From positions 89,921,348-89,985,347 of the forward strand of contig OY726560.1 of the NCBI GenBank assembly GCA_963383645.1: 64,000 nt of DNA, written 5' to 3'. The notes under the pieces are model-generated. The model was not told the DNA's origin, did not search any database, and worked only from the letters and a program-made list of their open reading frames with translations. The stretch comes from Muscardinus avellanarius (Eukaryota; Chordata; Mammalia; Rodentia; Gliridae). Numbering within the stretch: the first letter of the stretch is position 1; every line of letters begins with the position of its first letter. Positions 1-12,000 of this stretch are shown one piece after another. The translations under genes were made by a program, and so were the position numbers.

Positions 1-1140
1 GACACCAATTTGCAGAAACCGAGAACTCCAAAAAGCCAATCAGGAGCAATATGCAGAAGGAAGATGAGAGGGCTGCTCCAGGAAAGAAGTCTGGTCTACA
101 ACAGAAACATGTTGAAATAAAAACAAAAAGAACAAACAGAAAACACCTGGAGAGCCAGGCATGGTGGTGCATGCTTTTAATCCAGGAGGCTGAGACAGGA
201 GGATTACATAGGTTTGAAGCCAACCTCAGCTACTTAATGAGTCCTTTGCAACTCAGTGAGACCCTGTTTCAAAATAAAGAATAAAAAATAGGCTGGCAGT
301 ATCACTTTCACTTGGAGGTAGAATGTCCCTGTACCACGAAGGAAGGAAGGAAGGAAGGGAGGGAGGAAGGAAGGAAGGGAGGGAGGAAAAAGAAAAGACC
401 TGGAAATGGAGATGGTGGTAGTACCAGTGAGACACCTAAGCCTCTTTGGAAGAAAAGGGCATGGGTAGACCCTACTGTTGAAAATGAAAAACCATTTATG
501 AACAGGGTCAAAGTTAAAGATTCCTGAGGAGCTAAAACCTTGGCTTGTTGATGACTAATATTTAGTTGCCAGACAGAAACAGCTTTTTTCTCTTCCTGCC
601 AAGAAGAATGTGGATTCCATTCTAAAGGACTATGTAATTTCTAAGAAGTCACATGGAAACACAGATAACAGAGTATGCTGTTAATTTGGTTGTGGTGGGG
701 ATAAAAGAATATTTCAATGTCATGTTCTGCACTCAGCTGCTCTACAAATTTGAGAGACCTCAGTATGCCAAAATTCTTGCATACTCAGGTGTATGGAGGA
801 CCACATCTACTGAGATTATACAAATTGGAGTAATGTCAGCCATTCATGCATCACCTCTGGATGAGAAGAGTCTTGCTTTATTACTAAATTATCTTCACGA
901 TTTTCTCAAGTACCTGGCAAAGAATTCTGCAATTTTGTTTAGTGCCAGTGACTACAAAGTGGCTCCTCCTGAGTATCACGGGAAGGCTGTGTGAGAAGCA
1001 AGCTGTGAAAAAAGTTCTCACTTGTGTTGGGATCTCTAGACATTTTGTTCTTAGTCCTCTTGTACAAATGACGTACTTTGAAGTGTATAACAATTGATGT
1101 TTGTTTTCTGTTTGATTTTAAATAAAAGGGTGTAACTGCT
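1..1140 (+). pseudogene. MORF4L1P: MORF4L1 (MRG15) processed pseudogene, 5' part cut by window edge
   Basis: An intronless, decayed copy of the chromatin protein MORF4L1 (MRG15, a chromodomain plus MRG-domain subunit of NuA4 and Sin3 complexes). The first bases already read as the linker after the chromodomain (DTNLQKPRTPKS in place of the parental helix). The linker resumes after a SINE at 396-520 (GNGDGGSTSETP, then VDPTVENE). The MRG domain follows: LPAKKNVDSIL at about 595-630 and LYKFERPQYA at about 740-775, with LDEKSLALLLNYLHDFLKYL and the terminal PPEYHGKAV up to 991. Damage: an in-frame stop near 552, a frameshift near 670, a diverged and shortened segment at 780-860, and a SINE insertion at 152-391. 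A 3'UTR-like stretch follows, with AATAAA at 1121-1126. No clean poly(A) tail or outer target-site duplication is visible, and the 5' end lies outside the window. Identity rests on recalled family sequence and is strong. Confidence 0.88.
152..391 (+). repeat. B1-dID SINE inserted in the MORF4L1 pseudogene
   Basis: The element starts with the B1 head (CCAGGCATGGTGGTGCATGC) and runs through an ID-like half into a GGAA-rich tail (about 340-390). It is flanked by a 13-bp duplication, gaaaacacctgga at 139-151 and gaaaagacctgga at 392-404 (12 of 13 identical). The duplication is of MORF4L1 linker sequence, which proves insertion after the retrocopy formed. Confidence 0.85.
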
Positions 1141-1185
1141 TCTTTTTTCTTTTTCTTTTTTTTTTTTCATTTCAAAGTTGCTGCC

Positions 1186-1552
1186 CAGGCATGGTGGCGC
1201 ACACTTGTAATCCCCACACTTGGGAGACAGAGACAGGAGAATCTCGCAGGTTCGGTAAGAGACCCTGTTTCCAAATATATATATAAAATAGTTCTGGGAG
1301 TGTAGCCCAGAGGTAGAAGGGCTTCCAGGAACCCCAGTACCACCAAAAAAAAAAAAAAAAAAAAAAACCCACGCCGGGCATGGTGGCACACGATTGTAAT
1401 CCTCATGCTTGGGAGGTGGAGACAGGAATATCGCGCAAACTCGAAGCTGCGCTGGCTTAAGAGACCCTGTTTCCAAATAAAAATATAAAATAGATCTGGG
1501 AGTGTACCCCAGAGGTAGAAGGGTTTCCAGAAACCCCAGTACCACACAAAAA
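1186..1552 (+). repeat. Two tandem B1-dID SINEs within one target-site duplication
   Basis: Two complete SINEs in head-to-tail order are joined by an A24-like run (about 1346-1369). The pair is bounded by one 12-bp duplication, aaagttgctgcc, at 1174-1185 and 1553-1564. The second copy is of the subfamily with a GCTTAAGAGACCCTG centre and a GGAACCCCAGTACC-type end. Most simply, one element landed in the A-tail of the other. Confidence 0.8.
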
Positions 1553-1693
1553 AAAGTTGCTGCCATTGTATTCAATGATGGACAAGAGACATGGTATAGA
1601 GTGTTTATTGTCTAGTTGACAAAGCTACTTTTGAATGCTGGTGGTGCTATTCCTTTGACACTATGTACTTTTTGTAATGGTGGGAAATGTTAC

Positions 1694-1706
1694 GGGGGGG
1701 GGGGGG
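1694..1706 (+). repeat. Poly-G tract (13 G)
   Basis: An uninterrupted run of 13 G in unique-looking sequence between the SINE pair and an antisense SINE. Such tracts are rare outside SINE ends in this window. Confidence 0.9.
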
Positions 1707-1759
1707 CTGTTGTTCTCACAAACTGTAACAGTGAGAGATGTAGCCAAGGTGACTTTTAG

Positions 1760-1985
1760 CTGTTAAAAGCATGCACCATCATGCCTCGTTTAGCCCATTT
1801 TTGTTATTTATTTTAGTGCTGAGGATTGAATCCAGGGGCATTTTGTTCCAAGCTATACTCCCAGCCCTATTTTTTTTAATTTATTTTGAAACATGGTCTT
1901 GCTAGGTTGATGAGAATCTCACTACTTGCTGAGGCTGTCCTAGAACCTGTGATTCTCCTGTCTTAGCCTCTCAAGTACTGGGATA
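1760..1985 (-). repeat. B1-dID SINE, antisense
   Basis: Reads in antisense order: ID-like half (gattgaatccaggggcatt, agctatactcccagcccta), A/T linker, then the B1 half ending at the truncated word tactgggat. It abuts the L1 promoter fragment at 1985. A short second antisense SINE head lies at about 1765-1795. Confidence 0.75.
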
Positions 1986-2816
1986 AAAAAACTGCTGACT
2001 GCCGCCTGGCTGTTCAGCACCTGCTCACCTCGGCTCGCTGTCCGCCCCTCCTCTCTGGAGCCTGGTGGCTAGTTGAGTGCACTGGTCTTCAGCCGTCCAG
2101 CGAACTCGCTGCTGCTGCCGGCAGTAAGGTGCTGCTGTCGCATCCTCGGCCGTAAGGTTGGCATAGTTCTTCTCTGGTTTTGAGCTCCGCTGAGTCCCTG
2201 CGGGGTGTGCTGATCCTGGCCCTTGGGAGCTTTAGACGCTCCTTGCGCTGAAAAAAACTGCTGACTGCCGCCTGGCTGTTCAGCAGCTGCTCACCTCAGT
2301 TCGCTGTCCACCCCTCCTCTCTGGCACCTGGTGGCTGGTTGAGTGCATTGGTCTAGGGCCGTCCAGTGAACTCGCCGCTGCCGCCAGCAGTAAGACACTG
2401 CTGCTGCGTCCTAGACCACAAGGCCGGCGTATCTCCTCTCTGGATTTGAGCTCCGTTCTGAGTTTCCCTCCTCTCTGGAGCCTGGTGCTGCTAGGGAAGA
2501 TGTAGGCCGCGCCGCTCTGCACTGCGGCTCCAGCCGCTCTGGCTTCTCCACACCGCAGCTCTGGCCGCTCCGGCCCCTCCGGCCACTTCGCGCCACGGCT
2601 CCGGCTGCTCTGTGCCGCGGTGGCTGCAGCACTTCGGGCTGGTTTCTTTCTGGTGTCTCGTTTTTCCAGCCCTCTTTTTCTCTGTCCCCTATATGTACAG
2701 TTTCTATTTCTTTGCTGGTGGTGTTTTCTGGCTCTGAAAGGCACTGGTTTTGTGGTAATAGAGATCAATTGTTAGCGGGACTTGTAAGTGCCGCTTTCCT
2801 CCATCGCCATCTTCCC
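1985..2816 (-). mobile_element. L1 5'UTR (promoter) fragment with tandem ~267-bp monomers
   Basis: Read on the minus strand, this begins with CTTCTGGGAAGATGGCGATG at 2816, reminiscent of L1 5' ends. It passes through a GC-rich unit and then enters a tandem array. The word aaaactgctgactgccgcct at about 1987 recurs at about 2254, and gagctcc at 2182 recurs at 2448, giving a period of 266-267 bp. The same monomer occurs in the opposite direction at 6345-6720, where it leads into L1 ORF1, which is what identifies it as L1 promoter sequence. No ORF1 or ORF2 follows here; the fragment stops at 1985. Confidence 0.75.
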
Positions 2817-2847
2817 AGAAGTCTCACAAGACTATTTAAACCATTGT

Positions 2848-3060
2848 AGATGCTGGCGTGGTGCCGCACGCTTGTAATCCCTGTGCTTAGGAGGCTGAGA
2901 CAGGAGGATTGCACAGGTTCAAAGCCAGCCTCCGCTACTTAGTGAGGCTCTCAGCAACTTAGTGAGACCCTGTTTCCAAATAAAATGTAAAACAGGTCTG
3001 GGAATATATCCTGGAGGTAGAAAGCCCCTGGGTTCCAGCCCCAGTACTATATATATATAC
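2848..3060 (+). repeat. B1-dID SINE
   Basis: A complete sense element from the B1 head (GCTGGCGTGGTGCCGCACGC) to the ID-like end (GGTTCCAGCCCCAGTACTAT), finishing in a short (TA) tract. Confidence 0.8.
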
Positions 3061-3367
3061 TGGAAAAGGTCCCGGAGGCCCAAAGGGGAGACGCCACAGA
3101 GGGCCATGCCCAGCCGCCACCTGGCCATCTAGGGCTCTGACCTCACAAGAGGCCATTGTGAGGGCATCTCCTGCACCAGCTACAGTGGTGGAGGGTGGGG
3201 AGGCTTCGGGGAGGCTTTGTTGGTTTGGGTTTTGGGCTTTGTTGTTGTGTGTGTTGGGTTTGTTATTTTGTTGTATATTCTGTGAGTGTTGTTCTGTCTT
3301 TGTAGCAGTGTTAGTTGCTGTTGCAGCTTTCGATGGACAGTGGTAGGAGAGAGTAGAAGGAGAGGCC

Positions 3368-3520
3368 AGGTCCCTCGGCCAGCTCTCCTGTGAGGATGTC
3401 CTCCTGGATTCTGGCCTGGTCCTGAGGTACATCAGCCAGGGCAGCTTTGCTCAGCTCCACAGGGCCCTCCATATCCTCACCAGGACAGAGGTGGCCGTGA
3501 AAATCTGCCTAGGGATGGGA
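3368..3520 (+). pseudogene. Protein-kinase N-lobe fragment (MARK/SMOK-like), retrocopy remnant
   Basis: The frame starting at 3368 reads a kinase subdomain I-II pattern: VLRYISQGSFAQLHRALHI, then TRTEVAVKIC, with the Gly-rich loop GSFA and the VAVK lysine. The spacing and the word TEVAVK resemble the MARK-related sperm-motility kinases that are expanded in rodents. The similarity ends at about 3520, where a partial SINE begins. The upstream 210 bases may be its 5'UTR. There is no full domain, so it is inert. The family assignment is tentative. Confidence 0.5.
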
Positions 3521-3554
3521 ATGAGTTGCCCTTTATTCAATCCAAATGGATACA

Positions 3555-3700
3555 GTCAGGACTGAGGAGCACCAGGACCTCAGCAACTTAAGGAGCCTCT
3601 GAGCCCCTGGGCAACTTAGAGACGCCATGTTTCCAAATAAAAGCTGAAAGCTCAGAGGTAGAATCCCCCTGTGTTCAATATCCAGTACCAACCCCCCTCA
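3555..3700 (+). repeat. Partial B1-dID SINE (3' half)
   Basis: Only the central and ID-like parts are present (CAACTTAGAGACGCCATGTT, then CTCAGAGGTAGAATCCC and a CCAGTACC end). Confidence 0.65.
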
Positions 3701-4650
3701 CACACATGTAATGTCAGATGATCTCTGCTAAGAGTGTTGAGCGTTTATAGTTGCCATGTGGGTCTGCTAATTCTTAGGGGGGTTACAAATCGGCAATGTT
3801 TCAATACTGCCATCTCTGTGAAGCTTCCTCACAGAGGAATATGTTTAATCAAGATGTAAATGTTCAATTCTTTGCCTTATTTACACTTATAAACAGATGA
3901 GTTGGTTTCCTAGCATTCTCCACATCCATGACAGCTGTTTGGGGGTGATACCATACTTCTATAAGTCAGCTACTATAAATCTCATCATAAGTGGGAAAGG
4001 TCCATGGGGTCTAGATATTGTAGGACCTCAAAGCCTGGTGGAAGGATGATTCATGGCCCTAGGGGAGTGCTATACATTTCTGACTGAGGCTTACCTGGTA
4101 AACATCCTATTGAAAGATTGCTGAGGTGGAACCGGCTTGTCAAGACCAGGGCGGTTAATGAGCAAGGTCACAGATGAGCAAGGCCAGCCACAGGCTGTGG
4201 CTAAAACCCGGAGGAGCAGAATGGGGAGAGGACACGCAGAGAAAGACTTAGATACAATTCTGGGGTTCCTACCCTGAATTCCCCCACTCCCCGCAGCCAT
4301 TCTCCCCACCAAGGGATTGACCAGGTCTAGTGGCGGTGGAGGTTTCAGAGCACAAATACTCTTATGCTGCTGGCCTCCTCTGCCAACCTCCCCTGCTGGC
4401 CTCCTGCTTTCACAGTCTCTCTGTAGCCAGAGGCATCAGAGCCTCATGGGGCTGGGTGAGGCCAGGGGAGGTGGTGGAGGTAGCCACTCAAGCATCGCCC
4501 CCTCTACATGGCCTCAGGGCTGCTCCCTTCTGGGCCTCAGAAGAGAGAGCCCTGCAGTGGGCCCATCTGCTAGAAACATCCTAGGGGGAAAGCATATTAT
4601 AAAGGTGGTGGTGATGAGAAACAAGGAGCAAAATTGCCTTCAAAATGATC
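3701..4650. other. Unique sequence, no gene recognised
   Basis: About 950 bases without a recognisable repeat or coding exon. In human, FUT11 lies upstream of CHCHD1 on the same strand, so this could hold downstream flank of that gene, but I see no FUT11 coding sequence. The open frames here (for example 4317-4745) run into a SINE and look fortuitous. Confidence 0.4.
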
Positions 4651-4652
4651 CC

Positions 4653-5100
4653 AGTGAGCCAGGTGTGATGGAGCACGCCTGTCATCCCTTTACTTGGAGG
4701 CTGAGACTGGAGGATCACAGGGTCCTAGCCAGTTTTAGCAACTAGCCAGACTATGTTTCAAAATAAAAATTTAACAAATAGGGTTGGGCATAACTTAAAA
4801 GTTGAGGAGCCCTGGGTTCAACCCCCAATACCACAATAAACAAATAACTAAATAACTAAAATAAATGCAAACTGACCGTGCGTTGTGGTGGTGCCCACTT
4901 GTAATTCCAGTACTTGGGAGGCTGAGACAGGAGGATAGCAGGATCATAGCCAGACTCAGCAACTAACTGAGGTCCTCTGCAACTTAGTGGGACCCTGTTT
5001 CAAAGTAAAAATAAAATAGGCCTGGAGTTGTACTTCGGAGGTAGAATGCCCCTGATTCGATCTGCAGTACCACAAAATAAATAAGAAAATAAAAATAAAG
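4653..5100 (+). repeat. Two sense B1-dID SINEs
   Basis: The first runs about 4655-4845 and ends in an AATAAACAAATAACT-type tail. The second runs about 4875-5100 and ends in a degenerate AAATA repeat. Confidence 0.75.
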
Positions 5101-5179
5101 ATAAATAAAAGGCCCCAGAGAATCCTGAGGGATGATCCTGAGATGCATTTGGAGCCTTAAGGAACCAAGAGATGAATAC

Positions 5180-5345
5180 ATAGCCTGGCACAGTTGTTCT
5201 TTAAGGGGAACAACGTTGCTGACAGGATTGGCATCTTATTCTTGGAAGTTACTTTTCTTGTGAAGCACAAGACTGCCCAAACCATTGTAGATATGGTCAA
5301 AGAACAAAGGGAGACAATCAACCAGGGTCAAGAATATGAAGTGCA
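5180..5345 (+). other. Unidentified open segment, possible retrocopy remnant
   Basis: One frame stays open over about 165 bases and reads like protein (GNNVADRIGILFLEVTFLV, then KTAQTIVDMVKEQRETINQG). It is cut by the SINE pair at 5347-5800. The frame after the pair (about 5808-5880) also begins open (MDVMKEDEPLPP). I do not recognise the family. Real coding origin is a guess. Confidence 0.3.
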
Positions 5346-5346
5346 T

Positions 5347-5551
5347 GCCGGGTGTGGTGGTTCATGCTTGTAATTCCAGCATTTGGGAGGCTGAGACAGG
5401 AGGACCATGGTTCAAGGACAGCCTCAGCTACTACTTAATGAGGCCCTTGGCAACTCAGTGAGACCCTATTTCAAAATAAAGAACAAAAATTAGGGCTGGG
5501 AGTGTAGCTTGGAGCTAGAATGTCCCTGGGTTCCATCCCCAGTACTGCAAA

Positions 5552-5588
<37 letters not shown>

Positions 5589-5800
5589 GCTTAATACTAG
5601 TAGGGCATAGTGGCACACACCTGTAATCCCAGCACTTGGGAGCCTGAGATGGAAGATTGTAAGTCTGAGCAGCTTAGCAAGTCACGGAGCACCATAGTAA
5701 GACCCTGTGGCAACATTTAAAGAAAAAATAAGGGCTTAGTGTGGAGCTCAAAGTAGAATGCCCTGGGTTCTATCTCCAGTACTCTCAACCCCTCCAAAAA
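5347..5800 (+). repeat. Two sense B1-dID SINEs, the second with a readable duplication
   Basis: The first copy (5347-5583) ends in an (AAAT)n tail. The second (5600-5798) is flanked by aataagcttaatacta at 5584-5599 and aataagtttaatacta at 5799-5814 (15 of 16 identical), so it landed just downstream of the first one's tail. Confidence 0.8.
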
Positions 5801-5814
5801 TAAGTTTAATACTA

Positions 5815-6340
5815 CAGACATGGATGTCATGAAGGAAGATGAACCTCTACCACCGCCCTGGCTGCCTTTGCCAGGACTGAGCCATGGGTCGTGGACATAA
5901 TCTACTCCCAGCAAGAAGGAAGGAGGGAATCAGACTTTTTACCAATGAAGATGGCTGAACCCTTACCAATGCAGAGCTGCTGCTGACAACTCCAATGACC
6001 ACAGGAGGACCACCAGGCCTTCCTTACAGACACTGCAGTCTGGCTGTGAGGGAGGAAGATGGGGAGGCTCTTCCCACTGCAAGAGAAGGCAAGCTGCTCA
6101 GCCACGCCATGGGCTCATGAAGACACTGAGACCCAGGGAGTGACCACGGGCCCCAAACAGGCCATCCACAGCACAGTTCCTGGTGACGAGAGGGCACCCC
6201 GTGAGAGATGGCTGGACCAAGGTCCTGCTCAAGGTGACTCACCCACCTCCTGGAGCCTGCCTGCAGGGCTGACAGTGCCCATGCCATGATCCTGTGCTTA
6301 GAGGATTAGCACAAACACTCATCAAAAAACTTCTAGAGAT
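5815..6340. other. Unique sequence, no gene recognised
   Basis: About 525 bases with no repeat that I recognise. Short open frames on both strands contain internal stops when read around them. It may continue the unidentified open segment upstream of the SINE pair. Confidence 0.35.
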
Positions 6341-6344
6341 AATG

Positions 6345-7520
6345 GAGCTCAGAGCCAGAGAGAAGATACACCGGCCTCACGGCTGAGGACGTGGCAGCAG
6401 CGCCTTACTGCCAGCAGCAGTGGTGAGTTCATCGGATGGCTACAGACCAATGCACTCAACAGCCAACCAGGCTCCAGAGAGGAGCGGTGGACAGCGAGCC
6501 GAGGTGAGCCGCTACGGATCAGCTGGGTGGAATTCGGCAGATTTTTCAGAGCAGGGAGCATCTAAAGCTCCCAGTGGCTGGGCTCAGCACACCCTGAAGG
6601 GACTCAAAGTGGAGCTCAAAACCAGAGAAGAAACACGCCAGCCTCATGCCCGAGGGTGTGGCAGCAGCGCCATATTGCCACCGGCGGCAGCAGCAGCGAA
6701 TTCAGAGTCCACTACAGTTCCATCAGCGCACTCAACAACAGTGAGTCAAATTGTGGCCCCTAGAAGAGAAATCCCAGTACTGCACTCCCAGGGATTAGAC
6801 CCAGTGGGGGAGTGGCAGTGGCAGAGATATCACACCATAGGAGAACACCCAACCTGGCACCCTCCATGGTCTAAAGCAGCCTCGATTGACTCGCTGGGTC
6901 TGAGACTCTGCGATACAACCTAGTAAAGGAGAAGTGGGGACTGAGATACCACAGACTTGAGATCCAGAGCACCTTAAGTGAAGTCATAGTGACCCAAGGG
7001 AAGAACCCAGAGAAGGCCCAACTTCCGAAATCATGGGAAAGAGGAATAACAATGGAGCAATGAATGCCCACAACCCCACAACATCAGAACCCGATAAAAA
7101 AGAAATTCAGAGATTTTTAGAAGATCAAATCAGGAAAATAACTGTAGAAATAATAGAGGTGTTTTGGAAAGAATTCAAAGAGACCCAAAAAGAGATAAAG
7201 GATGCAATTAATGAAGTAAAGGCCTCAATTAAAAGTAAAAATAACCGATTAGACCACATGGAGAATAGAATCTAACTCTTAGAAGATGATCACTCCAAAA
7301 ATGAACACATAGCTTCTAATTTAGAAAAATTTCTAAAACACAATGTACTTAAACATATGAAGTCAATCACTAAGCCAAGCAAGGGAAGGAGGGATGGGGA
7401 GGGAATCGGGTGGGAATTGGGTAGGGGTTAAATCAGCGATGTGTACATGTTTGTACACACAAGATTTTTACCCCAATATGATGTTTGAATATAATGCACC
7501 AATAAAAAAATTTAAAGGGA
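6345..7520 (+). mobile_element. L1-derived element: promoter monomers + ORF1 start + 3' end, no ORF2
   Basis: It starts inside an L1 promoter monomer (gagctc at 6345, repeated at 6612, period 267) and continues through the 5'UTR. At 7033 it enters ORF1: MGKRNNNGAMNAHNP followed by a charged coiled-coil, with a stop at 7276-7278 after 80 codons. Coil-like sequence persists to about 7350. It then jumps directly to an L1-type 3' end (gggatggggagggaatcggg, GTACACACAAGATTTTTACC) with AATAAA at about 7500 and an A-rich tail. Most of ORF1 and all of ORF2 are missing. This is either an internal deletion or a non-autonomous composite. It cannot encode a functional machinery. Confidence 0.8.
7033..7278 (+). 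pseudogene. L1 ORF1 N-terminal remnant
   Basis: Eighty codons of the ORF1 RNA-binding chaperone N-terminus: a polar head, then a heptad-like coiled-coil (KEIQRFLEDQIRKI, KEIKDAINEVKASIK). A TAA stop truncates it before the RRM and C-terminal domain. Full ORF1 proteins are roughly four times longer. Confidence 0.75.
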
Positions 7521-7544
7521 AACAAAAAAATAAAATAAAAATAA

Positions 7545-7690
7545 AAAATAAAATAGGACTGAGGGTGTAGAATGGAGGTAAAAGGCCCTGGGTTCAATCC
7601 TCAGAACCAACAATCATCAACAAATAATAGGCCTAGGGGTGTAACTCAGAACAGTCCAGGGTTCTAACCTCAGCACCCCCACACACAAAG
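7545..7690 (+). repeat. Partial SINE 3' ends
   Basis: Two successive ID-like tails (GAATGGAGGTAAAAGGCCC, GTTCAATCCTCAGAACC; then GTGTAACTCAGAACAGTCC) without B1 heads. Confidence 0.55.
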
Positions 7691-7839
7691 GCACTCATAT
7701 TTTGTTTTGCTCCAATCCTCAGCTCTTGTCAATGTCAATCACCTTCTGGATAAACCGGTTACCACCAGAAATAAGTGTCCATTTATCTATGCGCTTTGCT
7801 GGGTGCCCGCTGCCCAGTACTAGCCTTTAGGGGTTAGGT

Positions 7840-10425
<2,586 letters not shown>

Positions 10426-10580
10426 AATGGAGAAGCATTTCAATGATTGGACTAATGCTTCAGAGGCATTTTAGAGACATTTGCACAGCTATAACCTCTT
10501 TGGAGGGTAAAAATTGGGGCAAAACACTTATTTTATTCTTTGGATTTATGTTCTGGGTGGAAGTTATGCTTTTATCTTGA

Positions 10581-10586
10581 AATAAA
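10581..10586 (+). terminator. CHCHD1: CHCHD1 poly(A) signal AATAAA
   Basis: Canonical hexamer 156 bases after the CHCHD1 stop. It implies a short 3'UTR ending near 10600, just before the next SINE cluster begins at about 10620. Confidence 0.75.
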
Positions 10587-10619
10587 ATTCTATCAAGAGA
10601 AATTGGCTTTTTGTTGTGA

Positions 10620-10713
10620 ATTAAATACTCCTCCCCCCTCCCTCTGCCCCGTGGTACCGAGAATTGAATCCAAGGGCATTCTACTTCTGAGCTATACTCC
10701 CAGCCCTATTATT

Positions 10714-10752
<39 letters not shown>

Positions 10753-11335
10753 TTTTACTTTTGCAGATACTGTGGATGGAACCCAGGGGCATTCTACCTC
10801 TAAGCTATACCCCCAGCCCTATCTTGTATTATTTATTTTGAAAAGAGGTTTTACTGAGTTGCAAAGGGCCTCATTAAGAAGCCTAGGCTGTCTGCGAATC
10901 TTCATCCTCCTGTTTCAGCCTCTCAAATGCTGGGATTACAAGCATGCATACCGCACCTGGCTTTATTCTTTTATCTTTTTTTTTTTTTTTGGTTTTGCAG
11001 TACTGGGGATGGAACCCAGGGGCGTTCTACCTCTGAGCTACACTCCCCACTCTATTTTTTTATTCTTTGTTTTAAAACAGGGTCTCACTGAGTTGCAAAA
11101 GGCCTCACTAAGTAGCTAAGGCTCTCTGCAAACCTAAAATCTCTGGTCTCAGCCTCCTGAATGCTGGGATTACAATTGTGCTTGCTCCACCAAGCCTGGC
11201 TTCACAGCTTTATTCTTTATTTTGAAACGGAGTCTCACTAAGTTGTAGAGAGCCAAAGTAGCTGAGGCTGGCCATGAACCTGCGATCCTCCAGGCTCAGC
11301 CTCCTAAGCACTAGCTTACTCTCTCCTTTCTTTCA
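10620..11335 (-). repeat. Antisense SINE cluster with (TTTA)n
   Basis: Three or four antisense B1-dID copies, including an ID-like end at 10650-10710, a nested copy at 10765-10965, and copies at about 10995-11205 and 11210-11330. A (TTTA) microsatellite at about 10711-10755 separates the first two. Confidence 0.75.
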
Positions 11336-11344
11336 CTTGTTTGG

Positions 11345-11430
11345 GGGAGAGAAGGTTCTGGGGAAACGCCCAGGGCGTTTCCAATGCTAGGCAAGTGTTC
11401 TACCACTGAGCCGCACCCTCCGGACCTCAC
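11345..11430 (-). repeat. ID element (tRNA-derived SINE), antisense
   Basis: The antisense words GCTAGGCAAGTGTTCTACC and ACTGAGCCGCACC are the A-box region of a plain rodent ID element, distinct from the ID-like half of B1-dID. Confidence 0.7.
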
Positions 11431-12000
11431 TCTTTTTGAATACCATCATCTCCCCTGAATCTTGGAAGTTCTTTGCTCCCTAATTTGCCATAGGATGGAC
11501 AAGAAGGCTCTTCCTGCATTTGAAGTCCTTTACACTGGTGTTCTTGCCTTTGGCTGCACTTAGAATGTTGAAATTTGCTTGTATTTAGTGACTGGATATT
11601 TTGTGCATAGCTCCTACAGGGCCTGAATAAGTCCACAAACTGATGAGCCAGAGATTCCGCAGATACATTTTACTTGGCCCATATAGTTAGAAATAGTTTT
11701 TAAATTACCTGCCTACAGCTGGGCATGGTGGCCCATGTCTGTAATCCCAGTATTTGGGAAGCTGAGACAGAAGAATCACAGATTTGCAGAAGCCTCAATG
11801 GAGTTTTCATTGCTTTAGTGGGGTAGTTATTAAGGTAAAGAGGGGGTCTGTTCTTATTCTCCAATAGCTGCCTCTTCCCAGAGAGCTTATAACCCATGTG
11901 TAGAGCATTGTGAAACCTCCTAGTTCTGCAAGTGGATCCTTTTAGTGATAAGAAAAAGCGTAATGTTTAGGTACTGTGGACTAGAATTAGGAGTTTTTTG
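11431..12000. other. Mostly unique intergenic sequence
   Basis: Apart from a B1-half remnant at about 11715-11790, I see no repeat or exon. Short frames on the minus strand have no recognisable content. Confidence 0.5.

Noticed and set aside
653..994. Functional short MRG-domain gene
   Set aside because: The frame is only the 3' part of a damaged retrocopy, with stop and frameshift upstream and a diverged middle.
1051..1575. 174-codon minus-strand frame
   Set aside because: Translation of antisense SINE pair; the same peptide phrases recur across the window wherever SINEs occur.
3158..3346. Hydrophobic 62-codon frame (possible membrane peptide)
   Set aside because: Composition comes from a GTTGTT/TTTGGG-rich stretch just upstream of the kinase fragment; no conserved features.
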